The notes under the pieces are model-generated. The model did not search any database and was not told the origin of the DNA. It saw nothing but the letters and a program-made list of their open reading frames with translations. 64,000 nt of DNA from Saturnia japonica (lineage: Eukaryota; Arthropoda; Insecta; Lepidoptera; Saturniidae), in NCBI GenBank assembly GCA_033032175.1, contig CM065334.1:4089705-4153704 (forward strand). Reading direction: 5' to 3'. A program made the translations under genes and the position numbers. Below are positions 1-11,000 of this stretch, one piece after another (positions within the stretch are counted from its first letter, which is position 1; every line of letters starts with the position of its first letter).

Positions 1-257
1 AAAAACAATATTTCGATATATTAGTTTTATTTAAAAAACAATCATAACTCAAAAATTAGTTACACAGTTTATAATCCAGTATATTTATTAAACAAATAAA
101 ATCATAAATGCATCAAAATGTTAAATAATTTTAGATGTGAGCCTGTGTTAGGTTAAATAACAAAAATATCAAACAAAATTATTCATGTTCGGGTTCGTTC
201 ATTAAATTTCCTTCGTTTTCGTTCGGCTCTGTTTGTACGCAACATCAGAGTGTAAGT

Positions 258-438
258 AAGTGCTAGCGCGCACGAGTAATTTTTGTCACAGTGACTTTTT
301 CGTCACCATTGTCCAATCCTATGGATATGTACAGAGGTACTTGCACGTTACGACGTAACAAAACAGTTTTATCCGTAGAATTGACAAGCGTGACGAACCA
401 GTCAAGGTGACAAAAGTCATCCGTGCGCACTAGCACTT
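258..438. repeat. Small hairpin element with imperfect ~35-bp inverted ends
   Basis: The left end (258-294) begins aagtgctagcgcgcacg and the right end (403-438) is its imperfect reverse complement, with gtgcgcactagcactt at the edge. The two arms share the blocks GTGCTAG, GCGCACG and TTTTGTCAC, and about 110 bp lie between them. No transposase ORF is present. This is most simply a non-autonomous foldback or MITE-type element. A 71-codon reading frame on the minus strand crosses it, but that frame includes both arms and is judged non-coding. Confidence 0.5.
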
Positions 439-649
439 TGTTTGTTTTCCTGAAATTGGTTAAAAACGTTAGAAACAATTATGTTACAACTAGGGTTGCC
501 ACGGGTGCTTTAAGATAATGTATTGTACGTTATTTCGACCAATAAAATATCCACATATATTTTTTTAATTCCAAATTGTCGGAACCATTCCTGATCTACG
601 ATTTTTTCCAACTGAGGCAGAAACTTGATAATGACGCCCCCTCTCTTCA

Positions 650-790
650 GCGTTTGAGATAAATTGTTAAAAAAACTAGTTTGTGTGTGTGTCAGTTCCA
701 ACGCGTGACTAGAGTTTACTTTGAATAAATGTAAAGGCAAAGAGGTGATTGGTTGACTGACTGTACTGACTGATGTATGTACACACATAC
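650..790 (-). repeat. Interspersed repeat with TCAG-type tandem stretch
   Basis: The reverse complement matches 11115-11240 in order: repeated CAGT units, then ccaatcacctctttgcc, then a spacer, then a block resembling ctccagtcgtgcgttgg. A shorter piece recurs at 31680-31720. The shared blocks mark this as an old dispersed repeat. I see no coding content, and the flanking 790-1290 holds nothing else I can identify. Confidence 0.45.
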
Positions 791-1289
791 ATAATTACAA
801 AGTGAAAGGTGCGTAAGATACGTCGCACAGAATGACGTAACACTTTCTGTTAACGCTTTCATAAATTTCACTCCACATAAAAGTTCACAAGGAATAAAAT
901 TAAATAAAAACCCTTTATTAAATTTCTACTCTTAATTACCTAATAGCTAACGTTTTCATTTGTGTGACATAAAATTATAAGGAAACCTCAGAATACAGAA
1001 CAAAAGGAAACATAATAAAACCAGGAAAAATGACAGACAATCAAGACATTTTTTCAATCTTTTAGGTCTCAGCATTTTTATCTCTCTAATCTTGCTAAAG
1101 CTTTACACTGTGTACCCACTTAATCAAAATCCGTATCAATAGCTACTATTATAGCGTCTACTTTCAATAACCACAATATTATTATTTTGGCGCCTCCTAA
1201 AACTACCGCTTGGGGCGGGTGGTCGGGTTTGCACCCTATTAGATCCAAATCCAAATACAACGGCGACTTCTGAGAGATCTCGATTCATC

Positions 1290-1715
1290 AGCACTCACCG
1301 CTGTCATGCCACCTTGCTTCAATATCTCTTCACGTTACGTTTATAGGACCAGATGTCGTAAGAAGGATGGAACACACTGGCGGGAGAAGGTTCCACAGCT
1401 TCACGGTACGACAAAGATAACTCACAGATAACTTTTTAGTTCGCGCCGAGATGGAGGTTACCGTAAAACTGTGACTCCGAAGCCTAGAGCGTGTGGTTTT
1501 GTTGTGAAATGGAGAAGGGGGTATTTGATTGAACAATACTTCAAAACAGACAGAAGAACACGCTCAGCGAGGCGATGTTCCTGCGCAGCTGAAGCGGCTT
1601 TATGTACTTATTTCGTAACGTCTGCATCATTAACAATGCGAACAGCCCGTCTCTGCAACCTGTCCAGAGCATCGAGGAGGTATTTTGCGGATCCATCCCA
1701 GAGATGCGAACAGTA
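1290..1715 (-). mobile_element. LINE (non-LTR retrotransposon) C-terminal fragment
   Basis: Minus-strand translation, in pieces and with stops, gives LEALDRLQRRAVRI at the upstream end and later LCRTVKLWNLLPP. This is the usual C-terminal tail of jockey/CR1-like reverse transcriptases (LQRRA and KLWNSLP motifs). The fragment lacks the reverse transcriptase core, so it is a 5'-truncated dead copy. A related tail occurs at 42975-43290. The clade is not resolved. Confidence 0.6.
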
Positions 1716-2005
1716 TTATTATTCTATTATTCTGTACTAGGTGTATGCAACTTTTTTCGGAGAGGCAGAAAATATAATAAAAATTAATGATTAATGCTGC
1801 AGTTACAAACTTAGTGCCTACTTGTATTTATAAAAAAAACTTTAGTGTGGACTTTGGAGGGCCAGGTTAAAGCTTTCCGCGGGCCAGAGTTGGCCCAAGG
1901 GCCGTACTTTGCCCATCCTTATTTTGTACCAAAGCTGCCCAATTCATTTTGTAGGTGGGTGAGCTCACTACATAGGTATAATACGCTAAATATATTTAAT
2001 TACAG

Positions 2006-5000
2006 GCAGCTCTCTCTCGGGTTAATATAACATTACGAGCGGTGCCTGAAAACTTGGTGGATAAAGCGAGAAGGAATATAACCGATGGACCTCCGGAGCG
2101 ACCCAATAATTCTTTATTGGCGCTATCCGTTAGTTACACCGGTGAGACTTATTTTATTATTCAATTATTAGATACCAATTAACTATGTGTGAGGGGGTAT
2201 TTATAGTCGGGTACTTAGAATCGTGTTATAAAAGATGACCTAGCCAACTAGACGAACGAGTGGAATTATTTTCAACTAGCTATCCTCGCGGCTGCGCTCG
2301 CGTGGACTACAGAATGCAGTCGATCGGGCACACGAGCGAAAAATGCTAACCCCGCTCCCGGTTATTTTAAAGACAAAATTTTCTGTGATCCTTAGAATGT
2401 AGATGACTCACCTCGCTCACTTTTTTGTAGGTCTTTTTAATATCTACAATTATATAGATAATATAATACATTAATTTGAAACATCTCTAATGGTTTATCT
2501 TTTATTTACGCGGAACCACAATTATTTTTCTAAAATGAAAGTAGCCTAAGTTACTCCTTATAACTTGAGTTAAATGAAATTAATGGAGTCCTTCCATAAC
2601 TAGAGATCTTTAAAAGATACATAAAAGTCAATGAGAGAATATGTATATTATGTAAGGATGACCTATAATAAGCATTTTTGTCTTTAATATGACTGGGAGC
2701 GAGGGTAGCATGATTCGCGCTTGTGCCCGACTGTAATCGAAGCGAGTACAGACACGGGCACAGCTAGTATATAAATAAAATGATAAACATTGTACACCTT
2801 ACAGGCAGACCGTCAAGCGATAAGTTGGCAGTTTTGAGAGCTCAAATAACCTCAAGAGGCGCCTCTGCATTAGTCCTCACTGCACTGGATGATATAGCCT
2901 GTGAGTTTATGTTAACAAATTATTGTTACGATCGGTATAAAAAACAGAAATATTCACTATTCTCGAAATTCCTGGAATCATCTAGAATCTATTCGAAGCA
3001 TCGAGTATGTATTCATAGGTACAAAATAACATTAAAATCTATCTAAAAATATTTTGAAATAGTTATAAAAGCCCAGCCTTAAATTATTAACATGCGTGCT
3101 TAAAAAAAAAAAAACTTAAGTGTGACAATAAATGGCAAACCAATTTCGTGACAATTTAAACCAAGCCGTACAGCGCCATCTGTGCACACTGTTGGAAAAT
3201 AAAAATACGTATGTTTCTATTTATTGATTTTATTGAAAACTATGTAAAGATAAAATAATTCGGGTTAATTTGGTATATTTTCACTTTATTTCAGTAAATA
3301 TTTTAAATATGTATATTAGTGAGTTACATACACAAACATTTCTTTTTATATGTATATAACCTAAACGCAATTTATACACCATAACAAATGTCCATACGTG
3401 TAAAAATGCATCCTAAATGTACCTTCAGACTATGAACTGTAATTATACCAAATATCATTGAATTCAGTTCAGTAGTTTTTGCATGATTGGCGTTCAAACA
3501 TACAGACAGACAAAAATTACAAAGTTATCGAAATGTTTTCTTTCCACGATTCCAAGCCTCCCCGTAGTATTTTTTATGTCAAATACCTACAATTGTATAG
3601 ATTTCGACTTTTTACGCTTTCTCTCTCTTTCCTAAAGCTATGTTTACCCAAAAGGCAACAGTTCGTTAACTCGAAAATATAAAAATCCAAATCCAAAAAT
3701 ATATAGAGCGTACCGCTACAATGTCGACGTTAATTATTAAATACACGTATTGGCCTAGTGGTCAATAATCATGAAAATAAAATAAAATAACTAGTCGTAA
3801 AATAAACAAGATAATATTTAATAAAAAAGAAAACCCACTTAAAAAAATTAAAACGTGGTCCACCCTTGAGGTATCCCCTATCCAACAAAAAAAAGAACCA
3901 TCCAAATAGGTTATTATACAAGGTGTCCAGAAAGGGTATCGGGTATTTGTTTTCGCGTCATATTCGAAACGGGGCGTCTAAAGAGTGCGGGCAGGGGTTC
4001 GTGGCGTCCGCCATTTTGTGGAGTTTTAGTCACGATGGAACAGTACTCGGGGACGCATCGCGCATTTTGCGTACGAGCGTATTATCGTAATGGTGATTCA
4101 ATAGTGACTGCTCAACGTCTCCATCGTGCGGAATATCGTACACGCCACGCGCCAAGTGACGATAGCATTAGGAAATGGATCAGGATGTTCGAGAATACAG
4201 GTGCGACAGTTAAAATTCAAAACTCTGGTCGTCCTCGTTCAGTTTGCGATGAAGAAACAATTGAAGAAGTTGAGGCGTCGGTTCGTCAAAATCCGTCTTT
4301 ATCCATCCGAAAGCGAAGCCAAGCGTTGAACATCAAAAAATCATCTTTACATTCGATTTTAAAGAAAGACTTACATCTAAAAGCCTATAAAATTCAATTG
4401 GTTCAAGAATTGAAGGATACGGACTATGCTAATCGACTGAATTTTGCGAACGAAATGCTGCAGCGATTTAACAACTTTAACAACATACTGTTCAGTGACG
4501 AAGCAAATTTTCACCTGAATGGTCATGTTAATAAGCAGAATTATCGGTACTGGGCAGTGGAGAATCCGAGACGAAAGCATGAACGACCCCTGCATAGCCC
4601 AAAGGTCGTTGTTTGGGCCGCTATGTCTGCTAAAGGCGTAATTGGTCCTTATTTTCATGAAGATCAACGAGGCCGAGCAATTAATGTGGAATAGTGACCG
4701 TTAATGCGATATGTTGCGAAATTTTTTGGTCCCAGAGTTGCAGGAGTTTGCAGGTTTCAACTCAAGAACGTGGTTCCAGCAAGATGTGGCCACTTGCCAT
4801 ACCTCAAATGACTCAATAGAAGTTGTTAACGAATTATTCCCTAATAAAGTCATTTCGCGAAGGGGTAACATCAACTGGCCTCCCAGAAGCCCCGACCTTA
4901 GCCCGCTTGACTATTTTGCATGGGGATACCTTAAAAGTAAGGTTTATCAAAACAATCCGACGAATCTAACCCAGTTAAAGCAAAACATCAGGTCAGAAAT

Positions 5001-8000
5001 GGCAGCAATATCGATAGCTATGTGTCAACGTGTTATCGCCAATCTTCGTTTCCGTTTAGAAGAGTGTCAGCAACGTAACGGTCATCATTTGGATAACATC
5101 ATCTTTTCCAAATAATTCTCCAATTCATATGCTAATAATAAACAATAAACTTTTTTATTGCATACAAATAATTTTTGTTTCATTGAACTTACAAATACCC
5201 GATACCCTTTCTGGACACCTTGTACAAAGAAGTTATCATTATATATATAAGCTTCATCCATTAAAAAAAATACATTCGAATTGAGTAACAGTCCTTCGTT
5301 GAAGGCGGTTAAAAATGAAATTTTCATACTAAATAATAAATTAGGTATTACGAGTAATAGTCTCCATGCTTCCCATGAGCCCGGCAGATGAACTGTGGGC
5401 TACTGTTGTTTCAATAGGTAATTTAGAAAGTTCTGGAATCCTATAAAAATTAAAGTTAAATAAAATCTGAAATTGCGTAAATGCGTATATTATATACATA
5501 TATATACATATATTATTGCCATTATAGCGCCACTTTGTATATGATCATTTTTTTATTTCCCAGATACCCTTAACCTGCGTGGTTCGGACATACCTTACAA
5601 TCCCGTTTTCTTCGCTTACTTGGTTATAAGAGTTGATGTGGTAAGAATAATAATTTTACATATTATTTCTCAAAGGTGTTTTTTCCTGGCAACGCTATAT
5701 CTCCGTTAATTCTTCATCAAAATCAATGATTCAAAGATCATTTTAAAGCTTACAGTCCTTGCTATTGACAAAAAATAGACAAATAGATTAAAAGTTACAT
5801 ATTTGTTAAATAAAATAATTCAACATTTTTCATATTAGCAATGCCATCTGTTGAGATAATGAAAATATATTCAAAGCGCCATCTGTTAACGCTTTGTCTG
5901 GCGCTTAGATTGTTTACATTCGCACGGGCAAAACTAGTTTTCATAATTACAAACATGTTATTTGCATATAAAAGTGTGATTTAAGATCATAGCCAAATAA
6001 CCTATGTTATGTTCATGCGGTGTGGAATAACCATGTTCTTGCCGTTAGTGGGGGTTTTCTGAGCTTGAGGAAGAGTGTTCAAGATAGGCAGCGCACTAGT
6101 GTTACTTGGTGTTACAAGCATCCATAGGTTACTGTAATCGCTATCCATCGGACCATACGCATAAGCACATACAAACGCCACTATCGTCTATCGTTATTTA
6201 GTAAAAAACAGATTCAATTCCGTTAATTAATTTCTTTTCACGACAAAGTGTCAGCTGTTTTGGGTTAGCAAATTGTAGAGTTTTCTATTATTCTCCGACC
6301 TATCTTTCGGGACTTTGCTAAATCCAAAGCATTTTATACTCAACGCGTGGCACATATGCATAATTAATAAAATTGAAGTGTCTGTTTGTATTTTAAAATA
6401 ACAGCGTTATTAAAAACCATTTTTTTTTCTTTATCTGTCCGTTTGTTCCGGGTAATCTCCGAAACCGATGGACCGATTTCGACGGGAATTTCACTGGCTG
6501 ATAGCTGATGTTATAAGTAGTAACTTGGCTACTTCTATTTTAGAAAAAAAAATTAAGGGTCCACGTAAATAAAAAAAAACTGGTCATGTTGAATCAATTG
6601 GGGCGCTTAAATGGCTTAAACTGAGTAAACCATAAGAGATATATTAAATTGATGTACTACATAATTGTAGACATTAAAAAGACCTACAAAAATTTCAGCG
6701 AGAATATACGTCTATCTTCTAAGGAACACCCAAAATAAGCATTTTTGTCTTTAAAATAACTGGGAGCGGAGGAGCAAGATTCGAGCGTGTGCCCGTTCGA
6801 TGGCATTCTGTAGTCCACGTGAGCGAAGCCACGGGCACAGCTAGTAACATAATATAATTTAACTTTGCCTATTGTATAATATATAAATCACGCCTCTTTC
6901 CTAACGGGTTAGGCAGAGAGCAGGTCCTTCCATCCACTTGCTACGATCCTGACATACATCTTTCACTTCTTCAACATTCATCAATCTTTTCGTTCTTTTC
7001 CTCTTCTAACGCACACACACACAACCACACACTTCCATTATTCCAAGACAATCGTTCTTAGAGAGTAAATTCCAGTCTCGCTTCGGAGTTGACACGCACC
7101 ATTTTCATTTCAGGCAGCACCAAACAACGTGATTCTCTTCTGGGGTAATGGAACTTTATCATCAGACGTAACAAGCCATCTTTCATCCGAAGGCGTTCAA
7201 ATACAAGCGAGACCGTATGAAGAAATATTTAATTATTTGAGAAATTTCAGCGTAAGTTAAAGAAATATTATATTAGATTACCCATTGGAAACATATGAGG
7301 AGTTTTTAAAAACATTCTATTCCATTTAAGCCCTAACAAGGTATTTACAGTGTTTCTATCGGTCCGGATAAATATCCCAGTCTTCAATAAGAGCCGGCAA
7401 TAAACTCGATGGGGTTAATGAACATTTTATATTAACTAGCGGTCGCCCAATGATCGAAATTCGATCAGCGACTTTTTAATCGTAGACTATTTTCTGTTTG
7501 ACATTTGAAGTATGAACCTAAACAATGAATATTATATCACTTGCTGTCATTTTTCATTGAGTGACAATGTCAATATTTTGGGGGGTCTATGTTCAATGGA
7601 ACTGTTCGTTTGGGATTCGCAGTATTTATTTATTTTATTTAATATATTAGTAACAGATATTATAGATATATTTTAGCTTTCTGCACTCCTTCTCCATATA
7701 AACTTTAACCATGCCAAATCTCACAGTCTTTCGTGCCGGATATACGCATAGAGGGATATAAAGTTAATATAGTTAATGATATTTCTTTAACCTTTCCAAT
7801 CACTAAATACACATACGCATGTTTCCCTCCTTCCTCCCAGGAGGAGGGGAACATGCATATGAGTATATTTTAGTTAGCTCGAATTTCTAGGAGTAGGGAA
7901 TTAGCCAGATCGCGACCTATTCTCATGCGTGACGACCGCCCAAGCCGAGGTTCGGCCACTCAGGCCCTCTGCGCTCGCCCCCAAGTTTGGTGAAGTTGTA

Positions 8001-11000
8001 AAAGTCGCAGCGGCTTCAGGGCCCCTAAGGTTAACACTATATTAATATATATATAATTAAAAAAATTGAAATCGGACTGGTAGCTTTAGATATGTCTCTT
8101 TCAAACAAACAAAAAACGATCTCTTGTTTATAATATTAGTATAAATATCATATTATATTATTTCTCTAAGATGTTTTTGTTTCCTAGCAAACACTATATC
8201 TCCATTAATTCTTCATGAAAATTAATGATTCAAAGATCATTTTAAAGTTTAAAATGAATATTTTCGGTAAAACAATGATTTAAAACTTTCGTTGATTTTA
8301 ATGAAAATGTATTGAGAGCGCCACCTATTGAAAATCTGTTAAACTACCACAACAGCTTTTAGATTGCTTACATTTAGCATTCTGTAATGTGCGTCATATT
8401 CGCACGGTTCACCGATTACATAATAAAGAGCTGATTAGTATAGATTTCTTAGAGTTAGAACGACCAATATCTTGAGCCTTTTCTCGAGATGCAATCCTTG
8501 CATACGTATTAGGGCATGTACACATTGGTATTACAAATATCTCCCTCTTTCAGAATGAGATACCTGTTGGGAATGCAGTTTGGTTGTCAGAAGACGGTAG
8601 CCATGCCATTTATTTAGCCGTCGAAGACGTGAGTAAATAATATTTTTCTGCAAAAGAAGTTTCACTTTTTAACCGACTTCTAAAAAAAATACGGGATGTA
8701 CTTAAATAATTATTGCTTAATATCAAACGCGTGCGGAGCCGCGGGCAAACCGCTAGTAGACTACAAAAAAAGTAGGTATATAACAAAAAGACAATTTTGA
8801 ATAAAAAATAAAACCATCTTTAATTATTTTGAACTGTTGCCTTGTGTATCTTCGAAGTTGAAGGTCCAATGCCAGTGAAATTCAAATGGAACCACCCTTG
8901 AGGTATTCCCTATCCACCAAAAAAAGAGTCATCCAAATCGGTTGATAAACGAAGAAGATATGGCTGAGCATCCATTAAAAAATATAGGTGCATTGGAATT
9001 GGGAAATTTCTTTGTTTACGAACCAATTTATACGATTCTTTTTTTTTGTTGGAAAGTGGATACCTCAAGGGAGGGGTTCCATTTTAATTCAATTGGCATT
9101 GGACCTTCGACTTCGAAGATACACAAGGAAACTCCTCAGATTCATTGATGTTGGTTGTCTTTGAAAAAGTTTCACTTTCTAATTTTATGACTTCATATAC
9201 TTAAATAAGTACCTGACAGTTCTTATATTTCTCAGGCAGGAGTTAATATCATATCATCGGTATCTCCAGTCGCGCTGATGAAGGTGATAAAGAATGATAT
9301 AGAATTACAGGTAATTAAGATATGCTTGTTTAAATTATATATTACCTTTATGAAAACACCATATTTTAATTAAACAAATACATTGATATACTATGGCTGA
9401 TTAACCAGTATGTATATTATACAATAAAGTCAAACGGTATTGGGTCTTTTATTATTTTACCCACATTTTGCTGTCTCTAACATTATTATTATAAATCCTA
9501 CTAATATAATAAATGTGTATGTTTGAATGTTTGTTACCCAATCACGCAAAAACGGCTGAACGGATTTGAATGAAATTTGACAGACAGATATTCTATGACC
9601 TGGAATAACACATAGGGTGCTTTTTATCTCGGTAAAAGTCATAGTTTAACCAGTGTTATCCTACAAATATAATAAATGGAAAGTTTGTATATTTATTGTT
9701 CGTACTGTTGTAAGTTTTATTGGTATGGTTAATGTGTTGGATTCATATTGGCATATAATGACAATACCATACAAACAGTAATAAACCCATGTATGATTTT
9801 CTATTGGTTTGTCGTGTTTCGAGATCTATCTGTGTATATCGAATAATACGCAGACGAAATCGCGGGTACCAGCTAGTACATAATATTTATATTTATATAT
9901 AAGTATACTAATACTATCTATATTTATAAATATGTAGTTCTGTTTGTACATTTAATTTATTCCCAAAATTTCCCTATAGGCGCACTATATGAACGATACT
10001 GCTCACGAAAATACCCATAAAAATATTTGTATGTCCGGATTTAAATCAAAAATGGCTTGACCGATTCCTATGAAATTTTCTACGCGGAATGCTTATTTAA
10101 ATTTTTGCGTAGTTTAATAATTTCACTACCAAACAAAAATGGTAATGCAGGTAAAATGTATCCTACTGGTATCGATTTAATAAACAAAAATATTGTTTAT
10201 AAGGGGTTCCGTAACGCGCACGTGAAAGATGGCGTGGCTGTCGTGAGATCACTTTACTGGGTCCACCAACAAGTGGCGCTTGGCATCAACGTCACTGAAG
10301 TGGATCTAAGCGATAAGATGGAGGAATTACGAGGGTATAGTATTCATAGCGTAACTTATCTTTGTTCTTCTTTTTGAATGGCAACGCATGTTGATATCGA
10401 TGATGTACCGGATTCTTAAAAATATGTATCCGCGGATACGGATTATTGCTATCTTGATCCGTGGTTACGGATACTTTCGTATTTCGTTTGTTCGCAGTAA
10501 GCACGTATGACATTGGACTGATGGTTAGAAAACACTGCGTTAGGAGCGTTCAAGTATTACGTAACGCAATACTATAAACAGTAAAATGTAACTTCATAAA
10601 ATTGTCTTTATGATGAAGTAACTTTTGTTCGAAGGATTTTAATGACATGTCTAAAAATAGTGCTTATAAATGACTTTTTAATATTCAACAAATCTTAGTC
10701 ACAAAATACTCTTATTGTGGCTTATGTATAAAAGATAGGCATATGCTATTGCTGACTTTTATTTAGATATACTACGGACCAATATTGTGGAACATTGTAT
10801 TTCGGTATCATTAACGATTACTCCAGCGCACGCGATTAAAGCAGTTCGAGAGGGATTCGACTTCCGACTTAAGTAACAAAAATCAATATTTAAGGCTATT
10901 TGAAAGTTGTAGCCTAATCTTAAATAGCCTATACTATTCCTCGAGAGTTTGGCTAACATATACAAAAAGAATTTTTCGAATCGGATTGGTAGTCCTAGAG

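Larger units (their letters stand above)
3850..5265. repeat. Older dispersed repeat split by the DD41D insertion
   Basis: The left piece (3850-3916) reads ccacccttgaggtatcccct then ccatccaaatagg, matching 8880-8945 and 36305-36370. The copy at 8940 continues with aaacgaagaagatatgg, and the sequence just right of the transposon (5225 onward, caaagaagttatc) resumes that alignment. The original site was therefore one continuous repeat cut at a TA dinucleotide. The rest of this intron (5265-5563) shows nothing I can name beyond AT-rich sequence. Confidence 0.6.

Noticed and set aside
263..478. 71-codon minus-strand ORF
   Set aside because: It runs through both arms of the hairpin element at 258-438 and has no protein-like features.
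1471..1740. 89-codon plus-strand ORF rich in Arg/Ala
   Set aside because: It is the antisense shadow of the LINE C-terminal fragment read on the minus strand.
8942..9148. 68-codon ORF
   Set aside because: It lies inside the inverted repeat pair 8821-9138, and the same sequence elsewhere is not open.
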